Origin: Nodosilinea sp. FACHB-131
Lineage (GTDB): Bacteria; Cyanobacteriota; Cyanobacteriia; Phormidesmidales; Phormidesmidaceae
Direction: 5' to 3'
DNA length: 64,000 bases
Assembly (NCBI RefSeq): GCF_014695395.1
Contig: NZ_JACJOF010000025.1
Coordinates: 62,001 to 126,000 of the forward strand
Part shown: positions 35,356 through 44,514 of the stretch, piece by piece
Position numbering within the stretch: the first letter of the stretch is position 1
How the letters are laid out: each line of letters opens with the position of its first letter
Program-made: the position numbers and the translations under genes
Notes under the pieces: model-generated
Told to the model about the DNA's origin: nothing
Database searches by the model: none
What the model saw: the letters and a program-made list of their open reading frames with translations, nothing else

Positions 35356-36153
35356 ATGGCAAGGCAAAAAGGCCAGGTTGCGGCGACTGATGCCGTCGAA
35401 ACCTTGACCACAAAAAGTTTTTTGTTTCAGGGCCTAGAGGCCAAGGACCTGCTCAACGGGTTAGACCCTAGCGTCTTGGTCGTAGAAAAGCTGTACTCTA
35501 ATCGGCCGGTGTATACGGCCTTTCGTCCGCAGACCTGGTTAGAGCACCTCTACGTGGTGGTCGAGGGCGGCCCGGTGATCATGCGCAGCACCCCCCTCGA
35601 CCGGGTGATTGCCATGACCTACCCCGGAGCCTGTTTTGGCATGCGCAATTTGCCGGTGGGGTTTGGGCCGGTGGTGCGGGCGTTTCCTAGCTTAGTAGAG
35701 GCTTATAAAACCACCGACGTGATCAAGGTGCCGGTGACGGTGGTGCAATCGCTGTACGACCAGCACGAAGCTTTTCGCGATCGCTACTCGCTTCTATTTG
35801 AGCTACGCGAAAAGTTTCAGTATCACCTGCTCAATTGCAGCACTTATCCCCCCCAGGCGGTGGCGGCGCTGCTGCGGGCGCTGATCTACCAAGAGCGCAG
35901 CCTGGGCAGTCAACCCCAGGGCACCAGCTCCAGCTACTGCTTTGACCTGCCCATCGATCTAATTGCCCGCGCCTGCCAGCTCAACCACCGCACCGTTGAG
36001 CAGGTCTTAAAGGGGCTAACGAAAGCAGGCTACATCAAAACCAGCAAAACCGCCGAGTCGGCCAATGACCAGGTGCAGGTAGTTGACCCCGAGGGGCTAA
36101 AGGAAGTGTACGGGGCCACCCGCGACAAGGTGTCGTGGTGGCCCCTCAAGTAG
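35356..36153 (+). CDS. cysR: CysR-type Crp/Fnr-family regulator
   Basis: 265 residues. A cyclic-nucleotide-binding-like N-terminal domain (about 20-150; LEHLYVVVEGGPVIMRSTPL, TYPGACFGMRNLP) lacks an obvious cAMP-phosphate pocket. A dimer helix follows, and then a Crp-type winged helix-turn-helix (DLPIDLIARACQLNHRTVEQVLKGLTKAG in segments near residues 205-235). Cyanobacterial CysR activates sulfate-permease genes under sulfur limitation, and this gene sits 200 bases after the sulfate operon on the same strand. The symbol rests on context plus family. Confidence 0.82.
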   Translation: MARQKGQVAATDAVETLTTKSFLFQGLEAKDLLNGLDPSVLVVEKLYSNRPVYTAFRPQTWLEHLYVVVEGGPVIMRSTPLDRVIAMTYPGACFGMRNLPVGFGPVVRAFPSLVEAYKTTDVIKVPVTVVQSLYDQHEAFRDRYSLLFELREKFQYHLLNCSTYPPQAVAALLRALIYQERSLGSQPQGTSSSYCFDLPIDLIARACQLNHRTVEQVLKGLTKAGYIKTSKTAESANDQVQVVDPEGLKEVYGATRDKVSWWPLK

Positions 36154-36171
36154 ACCTAACCCCGATCGCCC

Positions 36172-36600
36172 ATGCAGATTAGACCCGGCGCGGCAACAGA
36201 TGGCGTGGCGATCGCGGCCCTGCTCACTGCCCTCGATTACCCCGTCACCCCCGACTTTGTCAGCCACAGCCTCCAGCGGCAGCTCACCCATGCCGATGCG
36301 GCGCTTCTCGTCGCCGTGGAAAATGACGCCGTCGTCGGTTTCATCTCGCTGCACTTTATCCCGCAGCTGGCCCTGCTGGGCGATTTTTGCCGCATCAGCT
36401 ATTTTTGCGTTGCTCCAGAAGCGCGGGGGCAGGGGGTGGGCGCGGCCCTGGAAACAGCGGCCAGTGAGCTAGCTTGGGCGCGGGGGTGCGATCGCATCGA
36501 AGTGCACTGCCACAGCCGCCGCGAGCAGGCCCATCGGTTTTACTACCGGCAGGGCTATGTGGAGTCGCCCAAATATCTGGTCAAGCCTGCCCAGCCCTAG
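36172..36600 (+). CDS. GNAT-family N-acetyltransferase
   Basis: 142 residues, one Gcn5-related acetyltransferase domain. It starts MQIRPGAATDGVAIAALL, and the acetyl-CoA pyrophosphate loop is VAPEARGQGVGAALETAA (residues about 82-100). The C-terminal strand-helix is CDRIEVHCHSRREQAHRFYY..GY. It lies 18 bases after cysR and is probably cotranscribed. The substrate cannot be told; the end HRFYYRQGYVESPKYLVK is typical of the group. Confidence 0.88.
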   Translation: MQIRPGAATDGVAIAALLTALDYPVTPDFVSHSLQRQLTHADAALLVAVENDAVVGFISLHFIPQLALLGDFCRISYFCVAPEARGQGVGAALETAASELAWARGCDRIEVHCHSRREQAHRFYYRQGYVESPKYLVKPAQP

Positions 36601-36641
36601 CGTCGACAGCGAGGCGCTCATACCTGAGCCATCGTCACGGG

Positions 36642-37205
36642 TTATAGCCTGGGCGTAGTCGCTGTAGATGGTTCAATTCCGTTGGTGAACGCTATGATGG
36701 CAGCGCTCAATTCGCTTGAAATCTCTGGCTCAGCTAGAATTCCGGCGGCATCTAAATTTTTGCCCAGCAAAGAAACCGTAACGCAGGCTTCAGGCACAAT
36801 CCGCCCTGCCATCGTAGTCACAATTTCGATCAGCGATGCCTGGGCGTGAGTGGCTCGGGGTGAAGCATTGAATAACGCAACTGGCTTGCCTATAAACTCC
36901 TCGCCACTTACCAACCAGTCCAGCGCGTTCTTCAAGACGCCCGGTACGCCGTGGGCATATTCGGGGGTAGAAATTATGATGCCATCTGCCCCTCTCACCT
37001 GGGCTCGCAGACCGGCTACAGATGGCAGTTCCACGGTCTCCAGGTCGGGGTTGAAGTGGGGCAAGTTACCAAGGCCGTCATACAGATTCATTTCAACAAA
37101 TTCTGGTGAGAGGGCGATCGCCGCCTGTAGCAAAGCGGTGTTGGATGAAACTTGACGTAAACTGCCTAAAATTGCCAAAATTCGCAGAATTCGAGCCGTG
37201 GGCAC
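36642..37205 (-). CDS. NADPH-dependent FMN reductase family protein
   Basis: 187 residues, flavodoxin-like fold. Phosphate-binding loop LGSLRQVSSNTALLQAA, then ADGIIISTPEYAHGVPGVLKNALDWL, which contacts the flavin ring, and KPVALFNASPRATHAQASL. It should reduce FMN or a quinone/azo or chromate acceptor with NADPH. It uses a GTG start at 37205. It is convergent with the GNAT gene (41 bases). Exact substrate unknown; family call is secure. Confidence 0.9.
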   Translation of the reverse strand: MPTARILRILAILGSLRQVSSNTALLQAAIALSPEFVEMNLYDGLGNLPHFNPDLETVELPSVAGLRAQVRGADGIIISTPEYAHGVPGVLKNALDWLVSGEEFIGKPVALFNASPRATHAQASLIEIVTTMAGRIVPEACVTVSLLGKNLDAAGILAEPEISSELSAAIIAFTNGIEPSTATTPRL

Positions 37206-37518
37206 AACGTCTGCAAAGTCACTGTTTTGTCATCCATGACTGAGGGGCTATTTAGGCAGTTGTTAAGAACAAAAAATGGCCACGCGATATGGGTCGAAAG
37301 AGCTAATTTTACCGTCTTAACAGACTGAACTTTGAAGGAGCAAACATCTTAACCAGTAGCTCAGCGATCTGCTCCGCAGTTCAACCTCAATTCGAAGATA
37401 GTAATAATTGCTTGTCTTAACACCGTTGCCAGATGGTCTGCCAAAAGATGGATGGAATCTGTCTTTACACTTCGCAACATGTAGTGGAAGTCCGATGAAT
37501 TGATTTAGTTCAATTCAT
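37206..37518. promoter_or_regulatory. Intergenic with a perfect palindrome before the DUF2267 gene
   Basis: No gene in 37206-37494. At 37495-37503 (atgaattga) and 37510-37518 (tcaattcat) a perfect 9-bp inverted repeat with six-base spacer lies 26 bases before the next start codon, where it would act as an operator or leader hairpin. Confidence 0.4.
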
Positions 37519-37544
37519 TTTCTGAAAAATTGTAGTGAGAAATC

Positions 37545-37991
37545 ATGGCCAGCCAAACCCAGCAACAATCCTTTCTCGATAAAGTCTTAGAGCGGAGTAG
37601 TTTGCAAACCGCTAACGATGCTGAGCGAGCAACAAATATAGTGTTCCGAATTTTGCGGGATATGATGTTGAACAAAACCAGCGATCGGATTGAAGAAGAT
37701 CTCAAAGCAAACGCGTCTGAATCGGAGCAAGAAGTGCTCGATCTTTGGAAAGATCCCAACGTCATGGTCGCTTTTTTTAGCCGCATTAGCCCCGCACAAA
37801 ATTTACACATTAAGCCCGGGACATTTATGCTGCGTCTACAGCAAGAAGGTGCCTTGCCCGCCGGGGTTGCTCCCGAGGAAGTGACAGAAGCCGTATTCTC
37901 AGCCACGAAGGAAATTTTACCTGCCGAACGAAACCAGGAAATTGCTTCAATTCTTCCCGGTGAAATCCGACAAATTTGGGAGCAGGCCTAA
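37545..37991 (+). CDS. DUF2267 protein
   Basis: 148 residues, all-helical DUF2267 domain. Visible: FLDKVLERSSLQTANDAERATNIVFRIL-type first half in segments, NKTSDRIEEDLKA, NVMVAFFSRISPAQNLHI, EEVTEAVFSATKEILP, IASILPGEIRQIWEQA. No signal peptide, so cytosolic. Family function is unknown; the halves resemble each other, as expected of the repeat-like fold. A separate transcription unit ended by a strong hairpin shared with nrtD. Confidence 0.85.
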   Translation: MASQTQQQSFLDKVLERSSLQTANDAERATNIVFRILRDMMLNKTSDRIEEDLKANASESEQEVLDLWKDPNVMVAFFSRISPAQNLHIKPGTFMLRLQQEGALPAGVAPEEVTEAVFSATKEILPAERNQEIASILPGEIRQIWEQA

Positions 37992-38058
37992 TCGCCACCG
38001 CTCAACTGTTAACGGGTGGCCATAGCCACAATCCACTCCTAGCGTAGCCTGTGGGCAA

Positions 38059-38124
38059 AAATCCCAGGGTTTTAGTTCTAGCTCTACAGACCGACCCGTA
38101 GAGCTGACTAAAACCCTGGGATTT
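38059..38124. terminator. Bidirectional terminator between DUF2267 gene and nrtD
   Basis: An 18-bp perfect outer stem (38059-38076 with 38107-38124) and an 8-bp inner stem agctctac/gtagagct (38080-38087 with 38098-38105) form a 66-base stem-loop. It lies between the two convergent stops; the right arm runs to within nine bases of nrtD's end. Confidence 0.75.
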
Positions 38125-38132
38125 AGTAGTTG

Positions 38133-38996
38133 CTAACCTTCGTCGTGGGCAAAGCGATTGTAGAGAAAATCGAGGGCGTGGTTGCGCAACTGGTAGTACT
38201 GGGGATCTTCCATAATCTGATCGCGATCGCGGGGCCGCTCGAAGGGGATATCCATCACCTCGCCGATGGTGGCGGCAGGGCCATTGGTCATCATCACTAG
38301 GCGATCGGCTAGGAATAACGCCTCATCGATGTCGTGAGTAATCATCAAGACCGTACACCGGTGGTCGTTCCAAATCTGCAGCAGCTCTTCCTGAAGTTCT
38401 TCTTTAGTGATGGCGTCGAGCGCCCCAAAGGGTTCGTCGAGAATCAGCACCTCAGGGCGAATGGCTAGGGCACGGGCAATGGAAACTCGCTGGCGCATGC
38501 CGCCGGAGATCTGATCGGGGCGCTTGTCGGCGGCTTCGCTGAGCCCTACCATGGCCAGGTGATCGCGCACGATCGCTCGCTTTTGGGCCTCGGGCTTGTT
38601 GGGCCACACTGTTTTCACCGCCAGGTAGACGTTCTCAAACACGGTGCGCCAGGGCAGCAGGGCGTAGTTTTGGAAGACCACCATGCGATCGGGGCCGGGT
38701 TTGAGGATGGGTTGGCCGTTGAGGGTGACGGAGCCTTGGGTAGCCTGCTGAAAACCTGAGACCAGGCTGAGCAGAGTCGATTTGCCGCAGCCGGAGTGGC
38801 CAATAAAGCAAACGAATTCGCCTTGTTGAATGGTCAGATTGACGTTTTCTAGTACTGGAAATCTGCCCTTGGCAGTGGGAAAGCTTTTGCAGACTTGATC
38901 AAAAACCAGAAAGCCCTGATTGGGGTAGGGCTGGTTATAGTTCACCTCGGACTGAGCGGGGCGACGGGACTTGAGTTTGAGAGGGGTAGGTTGCAT
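38133..38996 (-). CDS. nrtD: Nitrate ABC transporter ATP-binding protein NrtD
   Basis: 288 residues from the ATG at 38996 (an in-frame upstream frame from 39263 encodes intergenic repeat sequence and is rejected). Walker [20 protein letters not shown]-loop MVVFQNYALLPWRTV, signature ISGGMRQRVSIARALA, Walker [14 protein letters not shown]-loop VLMITHDIDEALFLADR. With NrtC it forms the ATPase pair of the nitrate/nitrite importer. Last gene of nrtABCD. Confidence 0.95.
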   Translation of the reverse strand: MQPTPLKLKSRRPAQSEVNYNQPYPNQGFLVFDQVCKSFPTAKGRFPVLENVNLTIQQGEFVCFIGHSGCGKSTLLSLVSGFQQATQGSVTLNGQPILKPGPDRMVVFQNYALLPWRTVFENVYLAVKTVWPNKPEAQKRAIVRDHLAMVGLSEAADKRPDQISGGMRQRVSIARALAIRPEVLILDEPFGALDAITKEELQEELLQIWNDHRCTVLMITHDIDEALFLADRLVMMTNGPAATIGEVMDIPFERPRDRDQIMEDPQYYQLRNHALDFLYNRFAHDEG

Positions 38997-39338
38997 GGTT
39001 TTGCTCCTGAATTTTTGGTTGGGATGTTCTAGGCATTGAGATGTTGGTTGCCGAGGGGATCTGCGAAGGCATGAGTTATATGGCTGACGGAGGTGACGGG
39101 TGAGGAGCCAGAGGTACCGCTGGGGCCATTTCGCTGGCCCCAGACCCCCTTCTCGAAGGGCGTTCCGCCGCCCTTCACCCCACGGAAAGGATTGGCCGAT
39201 CATCGGTTTAAACCCTTGTTCTGCTAATGAAGGTGTTGGGGACAATAAACCCTGAGGTTCCAAACCCTGACTTGGATGAATAAGGAGATAGCGTCACCCA
39301 TCCACCCATCCACCCGCCTACCCCCCACTCTCTTACCC
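38997..39338. other. nrtC-nrtD intergenic: hairpin and heptamer repeats
   Basis: Contains a perfect stem ctggggcc/ggccccag (39120-39127 with 39136-39143) and, directly after the nrtC stop (39290-39340), degenerate cccatcc/cccaccc heptamers of the interspersed type also found in cobN. No gene. The gap is unusually long for an nrt operon. Confidence 0.6.
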
Positions 39339-41345
39339 CTACGCCGCCAAAGCTGCCACTCGCCCATCAAACACCACCTCGGCAATAGTGATGTCGCGCT
39401 TGATAGCGAGGCTGTTGAGGTAGCCGATCGGGTCTTGGGCGTCGAAATCGGTGCCGTCGAACAGGTGAATGCTGCCGCGCGTAAATTTGGCGTCGAGCAG
39501 GCCCAGTTCGCGGGCGGCGGTGCTGTAGACATCGACCCGTACGATACGTTCGAGAATCTCTAGCCAGTTGCGAGGGAAGGGAACGTCGCCCCAGCGAGCA
39601 AGCTGGGTCATGTGCCAGAGGTGCTCGGTGCGGCTGGGGCGGTTAGCTCCGTCGCCAAAGAACAGGTGGTGGGCGTACTCGCGCATGGGCTTTTGTAGCT
39701 CGCAGACTTTGGTGTTGGGGTCGCCCAGGTGAATGTAGTCGATTGGGGTGCCCAGGTAGGCTCGCTGGGAGAGAATCTGGCGAATCTCTAGCTCGTTTTC
39801 GGGGTCGGCGCAGTAGCGGCAGGCGTCGAGCAAGGCCTTGGTAAGGGCGATGTGGGTGTTGGGGTAGGCGGCAGCCCAGTCTTCGCGCACGCCGAGCACC
39901 TTGCCGGGGTGGCCGTCGTAAATTTCGCGATCGGTGGCAATGGTAAAGCCTACCTCGTCCATGGCAGCGCGCAGGTTCCAGGGTTCACCGACGCAGAAGC
40001 CGTCGATCGCGTTGTTCTTCAGATCCACCACCATCTGGGCTGGGGGAATGGTTTGCAGCGCCAGGTCGCGATCGGGGTCGATGCCGCCCGCCGCTAGCCA
40101 GTAGCGTAGCAGCAGGTTGTGCATCGACGACGGATGCACCATACCCATGCGGTGCTGAGTTTCGGGAGTGCGGTGCAGCATATCGCGAAAGGCATTCAGG
40201 CTATGGACGCCCTGCTCGTAGAAGCGCCGCGACAGAGTGATGGCGTTGCCGTTTCGGGTCATAGTCAGCGCACTGACCACGGGCAGCGGAGTATTCTTGT
40301 GGCCGCCGAGAGAAAACCACAGGGGCATCCCGGAGGGCATTTGGGCCGCATCTAGGTAGCCTCCAGCGATGCCGTCCACAATGCCGCGCCAGCTGGTTTC
40401 GCGGGTCAGGTTGACTTCCTCCAGGCCGTGCTTGGCAAAAAAGCCTTTTTCCTTGGCGATCGCCACCGGAGCACAGGCGGTCAGTGGCACAAAGCCAATG
40501 TCCAAGTTCACCTTCTCTAGCCCGTGGCGAGCCACCGCCGTAGTTTTTCTGGCCCGCAGCTTCTTGATCCGCTTTTGCTGGTTGAGGAAGTAAATAATTT
40601 CGCTGCGCAGACTGTAGTAGCTGGGGTGCTCTACCACTTCCATGCGCTGGCGGGGGCGGGGAATATCAACCTCTAAAATGTTGCCAATTTCGGCACCGGG
40701 GCCGTTGGTGAGCATAACGATGCGATCGCTGAGCAGCACCGCCTCATCCACATCGTGGGTAACCATCACGGCGGTAACGTTGTTCTCATCGCAGATCCGC
40801 ATCAGCTGGGTTTGCAGATTACCGCGCGTCAGGGCGTCCAGCGCTCCAAAGGGTTCATCCAGCAGCAGTAGCTTGGGGCGAATGGCCAGGGCGCGGGCGA
40901 TCGCCACCCGCTGCTTCATCCCCCCCGAGAGCTGGTCGGGCCATTTGTCGGCAGCATGCTGCAAGCCCACCAGGTTAATGTGCTCTTCGACAATGGCGCG
41001 GCGATCGCCCTTGGGCATGTCGCCATAGACCGAGTTCACTGCCAGAGCAATGTTCTCGCGCACCGATCGCCAGGGCAACAGCGAATAGTTTTGGAACACC
41101 ACCATGCGATCGGGGCCGGGTTCGGTGATTTTCTTGCCCTCCAGGGTGAGCACTCCCGAGCTGGGCAGCGAGAGGCCAGCAATCATATTTAGCAGGGTCG
41201 ACTTACCACAGCCCGAGTGGCCAATAAAGGAAACAAATTCGCCTGTTTTAATCTTTAAATCAATGCCTTTAAGGGCGATATATTCACCACCATCAGATAA
41301 GGAAAAGATCTTATTAACCTGGTCTACTGCCACCAATAAGCTCAT
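39339..41345 (-). CDS. nrtC: Nitrate ABC transporter ATPase NrtC with NrtA-like sensor domain
   Basis: 668 residues. Residues 1-255 are an ABC ATPase ([76 protein letters not shown]). After a basic linker (RIKKLRARKT) residues about 285-665 are a NrtA-like binding domain (VNLDIGFVPLTACAPVAIAKE, WRGIVDGIAGGYLDAAQMPSG, NAIDGFCVGEPWNLRA). This fusion is specific to cyanobacterial nitrate transporters; the C-terminal domain mediates inhibition by ammonium-derived signals in known cases. The ATG at 41345 matches the family N-terminus MSLLVAVDQVNKIF. Confidence 0.96.
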   Translation of the reverse strand: MSLLVAVDQVNKIFSLSDGGEYIALKGIDLKIKTGEFVSFIGHSGCGKSTLLNMIAGLSLPSSGVLTLEGKKITEPGPDRMVVFQNYSLLPWRSVRENIALAVNSVYGDMPKGDRRAIVEEHINLVGLQHAADKWPDQLSGGMKQRVAIARALAIRPKLLLLDEPFGALDALTRGNLQTQLMRICDENNVTAVMVTHDVDEAVLLSDRIVMLTNGPGAEIGNILEVDIPRPRQRMEVVEHPSYYSLRSEIIYFLNQQKRIKKLRARKTTAVARHGLEKVNLDIGFVPLTACAPVAIAKEKGFFAKHGLEEVNLTRETSWRGIVDGIAGGYLDAAQMPSGMPLWFSLGGHKNTPLPVVSALTMTRNGNAITLSRRFYEQGVHSLNAFRDMLHRTPETQHRMGMVHPSSMHNLLLRYWLAAGGIDPDRDLALQTIPPAQMVVDLKNNAIDGFCVGEPWNLRAAMDEVGFTIATDREIYDGHPGKVLGVREDWAAAYPNTHIALTKALLDACRYCADPENELEIRQILSQRAYLGTPIDYIHLGDPNTKVCELQKPMREYAHHLFFGDGANRPSRTEHLWHMTQLARWGDVPFPRNWLEILERIVRVDVYSTAARELGLLDAKFTRGSIHLFDGTDFDAQDPIGYLNSLAIKRDITIAEVVFDGRVAALAA

Positions 41346-41383
41346 AGTTCTATCCTCGCGATCGTCGTAGAGTAATGCCGTAG

Positions 41384-41400
41384 GGTGGGCAATGCCCACC
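41384..41400. repeat. Small palindrome ggtgggcaatgcccacc
   Basis: A near-perfect palindrome between nrtB and nrtC, with an identical copy at 48604-48620. Typical of short palindromic interspersed elements in cyanobacteria. Confidence 0.7.
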
Positions 41401-41438
41401 ACCTAAATTTGCAAAAGTTGAATAACCCTACAGGTCTT

Positions 41439-42290
41439 CTACTTTCTAGCCGGAGCAATCTTCATCTGCAAAAAGGCGATCGCGCGATCGAGCAGCAGCC
41501 CTACAAAGCCGATATAAAACACCGCCAAAATAATTTCGCTGATGTAGTTCTGCTGGTAGGCATCCCAGATAAAGAAACCGATGCCCACAATCCCCGACAT
41601 CACAATTTCTGCCGCAATAATCGCCAGCCAGGCCAGACCGATTGCAATCCGCAGCCCGGTAAAGATATAGGGCAGCGCCGACGGAAACAGAATGTTTAAG
41701 TAATAGTCTTTGCGAGACAGTTGCAGCACCTTGGCCACGTTGTCGTAGTCCTCAGGAATCTGCCGCACGCCCTCAATGGTGTTGATCAAGATGGGCCACA
41801 CGGCCGTGATGAAAATCACGAAGATGGCGGCGGGTTGGTTTTGTTGCAGCGCCACCAGGGCGATGGGTACCCAGGCCAGGGGTGCCACCATCCGCAAAAA
41901 CTGAAAGATTGGGTAGGTGGCCTTATTGAGCCAGGGGCTGGTGCCCACCAAAACCCCGACCGAAATACCGACCACAGCCGCGGCGGTGTAGCCTTGGGCC
42001 ACCCGACCCAGGCTGGCCCAGGTCTGCCAAAAGAGCCCCTTATTTAACCCGCCCAGATCGTAAAACGGGTAGAGCAGCAGCTCACGGGTTCGAGTGTCAG
42101 TCCAAAGGCTGAGGGGGCCTGGTAGCCGAGTTAGCCCCGACGACGACACCAGTTGCCAGATTGTTAAAAATACCGCAATACCAATGATAGGGGGAACCAG
42201 GTCAGGGCCGCGCTTTTGCCAAAACTGCTGGACCGAAGCCAGAACTGGGTTAGGGCGCGCCTGCTTGCGAACTTGAGAGTGAGTAACCAT
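41439..42290 (-). CDS. nrtB: Nitrate ABC transporter permease NrtB
   Basis: 283 residues with about six membrane helices (IIGIAVFLTIWQLVSSSG first). It carries the binding-protein-dependent permease motif EDYDNVAKVLQLSRKDYYLNILFPSALPYIF in segments near residues 180-215, and ends FYIGFVGLLLDRAIAFLQ. It forms the channel as a homodimer driven by NrtC-NrtD. Start ATG 42290. Confidence 0.95.
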   Translation of the reverse strand: MVTHSQVRKQARPNPVLASVQQFWQKRGPDLVPPIIGIAVFLTIWQLVSSSGLTRLPGPLSLWTDTRTRELLLYPFYDLGGLNKGLFWQTWASLGRVAQGYTAAAVVGISVGVLVGTSPWLNKATYPIFQFLRMVAPLAWVPIALVALQQNQPAAIFVIFITAVWPILINTIEGVRQIPEDYDNVAKVLQLSRKDYYLNILFPSALPYIFTGLRIAIGLAWLAIIAAEIVMSGIVGIGFFIWDAYQQNYISEIILAVFYIGFVGLLLDRAIAFLQMKIAPARK

Positions 42291-42589
42291 AGTTGCCGTA
42301 CCTAAGCTAAAAGGAAAAAATCACAAACGCTTTGAGGAGGAAACCCACCTCGGCCTTTCTTTGGGGAGACCGGCCGAGGTAGGCTGGTTCAGGCACCGAG
42401 GCAAGAGGGAATGGGGCTGCTGTGGACGATGGACCCCATGCTCTCGCCTCTGGTCATCTCTCTCTGAACCAGTGCTGTTGGAAGGATTAGGGGTAGATGG
42501 GTGAATGTCTGGATGTGTAGATGGAGAAAGGAGTTAAGCATGATCACCCACCTACCCATCCACCCGCTTACCCATCTACCCCTCTCCTC
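42291..42589. other. nrtA-nrtB intergenic: two large stem-loops and heptamer repeats
   Basis: acctcggcc/ggccgaggt (42347-42355 with 42372-42380) is a perfect 9-bp stem. A second, larger one has outer arms tggttcag (about 42383) and ctgaacca (about 42466) and inner arms gaggcaagag...atgggg with cccatgctctcgcctc. Just after the nrtA stop lie tggatgg/tagatgg heptamers (42495-42590). The stems probably limit read-through or protect nrtA mRNA, so that binding protein exceeds permease. Confidence 0.65.
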
Positions 42590-43936
42590 CTAGACCCGCT
42601 TAATCTGAAGGCTGTTGAGGTATGCCTCAGGGTTAGCAGGGTCAAACTTGATGCCGTCGAAGAAGGTTTCAACACCGCGAGACGTATCGGCAGGAATGTC
42701 GGCGGTAAACCCTGCTTCGGTAGCAGCCTCGCGCCAGAGGTCTTCGCGGTTGACGGCGTCGACAATGCGTTTAACGGTGTCGATGTCGGCGAGCTTATCT
42801 TTGTGGAAGCCCCAGCGCAGACTTTCGGTGAGAAACCATAGGTCGTGGCTCTTATAGGGATAAGAAACGCTACCCTTGGGGTCTTTCCAGTACAGCGGCC
42901 CAGCATCAAAACTATTGATGTCGGCCTTGCCATCGCCCATGGCGTAATTGCCTTTGAACGGATTCGTCAGCACGTCGGGAGGAATGTTGAAGTAATTGCG
43001 ACCAGCGGTGATCTGCACTAACTCATCGCGGTTTTCGGGCTTATCGGCCCATTGTTGGGCCTCCATAATGCCTTTAAGTAAGGCCTTGGTCGCTTTGGGG
43101 TTAGCATCGACCCAATCGGCTCGGATTGCCAGGTATTCCTCAGGATGAAAGGCCCACATTTCTTGGGTCAGTGCTCCCAAGAACCCAACTTTGTCGCTCA
43201 CAATTCGATAGGGCCAGGGATCACCGGTGCTGAAGGCATCCATGGTGCCGTTGCGCATGCCCTGCAACGTTTCGGCGGAGGGCACTGTCAACAGTTCAAT
43301 GTCTTGGTCGGGGTCAATGCCGCCAGCAGCGAACCAGTAGCGAATCCAAAAATCCTGGTTGGCGTTGGGAAAGGTGAAGGCTGCCTTAAACTTGCGGCCC
43401 TGGCTAGCAGAGAAACCCTTGATGTAGTCTGCCGCCCCAGAGAGATCTAGCCCAAAGCCTTTACCTTGGTGCAGATTGGCAATAGCAATGCCATTCCCTT
43501 GGGTGTTGAGCATAGCCAACACATACATAGGAACTTTTCTGCCGTCGGTAATAATGCCTTCGCTGAGCAGATGGGGCATGGGCATTTGCCACTGGCCACC
43601 GTCAATGCCGCCTCCGGCAGAACCAATGGTGACGTTATCCCGCGCAGCGGCCCAGCTTGCCTGCTTGGCGACTTCTACCTCGGTCATGCCGTACTTGGCA
43701 AAAAAGCCCTTTTCCTGGGCAATGATCAGCGGGGCCGCTTCCACGATGGGAATGTAGCCCAGCTTGACTTTAGGGGTCTCAGGCGTGTCAGCGGCGGATA
43801 AGGGAGCAGCGGCAGCTACCGGCGAGGCGGTAACCGTAGCCGATGGGGGATTGCCCAAACAGCCTTTGAGCAGCAACGAACTAGCCGCCGATACACCAGC
43901 AGTAGCCAGAAACTTGCGACGCGAATAACCGGACAT
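42590..43936 (-). CDS. nrtA: Nitrate/nitrite-binding lipoprotein NrtA
   Basis: 448 residues from the ATG at 43936, which has aggagg five to ten bases ahead. The N-terminus [20 protein letters not shown] is twin-arginine-like and LLLKGC a lipobox, so it is a lipoprotein facing the periplasm. Family marks are [61 protein letters not shown] and [20 protein letters not shown]. It captures nitrate and nitrite for NrtBCD. First gene of nrtABCD. No nirA or narB is present in the window. Confidence 0.96.
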   Translation of the reverse strand: MSGYSRRKFLATAGVSAASSLLLKGCLGNPPSATVTASPVAAAAPLSAADTPETPKVKLGYIPIVEAAPLIIAQEKGFFAKYGMTEVEVAKQASWAAARDNVTIGSAGGGIDGGQWQMPMPHLLSEGIITDGRKVPMYVLAMLNTQGNGIAIANLHQGKGFGLDLSGAADYIKGFSASQGRKFKAAFTFPNANQDFWIRYWFAAGGIDPDQDIELLTVPSAETLQGMRNGTMDAFSTGDPWPYRIVSDKVGFLGALTQEMWAFHPEEYLAIRADWVDANPKATKALLKGIMEAQQWADKPENRDELVQITAGRNYFNIPPDVLTNPFKGNYAMGDGKADINSFDAGPLYWKDPKGSVSYPYKSHDLWFLTESLRWGFHKDKLADIDTVKRIVDAVNREDLWREAATEAGFTADIPADTSRGVETFFDGIKFDPANPEAYLNSLQIKRV

Positions 43937-44079
43937 AGAACCTCCTTTCAGCAATCTCCGCGGGGGGAGCGCCGGTAGCTAAATGACTATGAGTTAGTTG
44001 AAAAGCTGTGGGTGAGCAGACTAAATCACAAGGCTTACGCCCCAGTGAGCATAGGGCTTTGGCCAGAGAGAACATTTAG

Positions 44080-44110
44080 AATGTGGATTGACTAAAGTCA
44101 ATTGCACATT
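44080..44110 (-). promoter_or_regulatory. 31-base palindrome upstream of nrtA
   Basis: Nested perfect arms aatgtg/cacatt (44080-44085, 44105-44110) and attgac/gtcaat (44087-44092, 44097-44102) around taaa. It lies about 145 bases before the nrtA start and is a candidate site for a nitrogen regulator of the LysR type (NtcB). I see no canonical GTA-N8-TAC NtcA box here. The rest of 43937-44430 holds no gene. Confidence 0.5.
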
Positions 44111-44430
44111 CCCTTTGCATGAAAATGAGTCTATAGCTATTTTCACGTCAGTGGATCATCTTGAAGCGCAGGTTTGCAATGCAATTTTTAATTCAATTGA
44201 TAGGTTTGGCTTATTTAGAGTGATTTATCTATAGCTTCAATTAATGGCGAAGCCACATATACCGGCGTGCACTCGGTTAGTCGTGGCCATACGTTGTCTC
44301 ATGAAACACCCAGAGAATGACGCTGAAGATGTCGAGCCTCGCGCTGACCGGGGTTGGGCCAGAGCAAAACTTGAGAATTAATGGGCGATCGCACCTGCCT
44401 GTCACAGATTCGCTGCTGCACAAAAAGAAC

Positions 44431-44461
44431 GCGCCCCGCGTCGGAAACCAACGCGGGGCGC
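44431..44461 (-). terminator. Rho-independent terminator of tonB
   Basis: gcgccccgcgt (44431-44441) and acgcggggcgc (44451-44461) form a perfect 11-bp GC stem with nine-base loop. On the minus strand it is followed by gttcttttt. It lies about 55 bases after the tonB stop. Confidence 0.88.
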
Positions 44462-44514
44462 ACCAAGACAAACAAGACTTGGCTTCAGAACATAAGTTCA
44501 ACCTTGCTCTACAT

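Noticed and set aside
38997-39263. N-terminal extension of NrtD
   Set aside because: The extra 89 residues derive from intergenic hairpin sequence and do not resemble any NrtD; the ATG at 38996 matches family length.
43937-44430. A canonical NtcA box upstream of nrtA
   Set aside because: No GTA-N8-TAC was found by eye; only the nested palindrome is reported.
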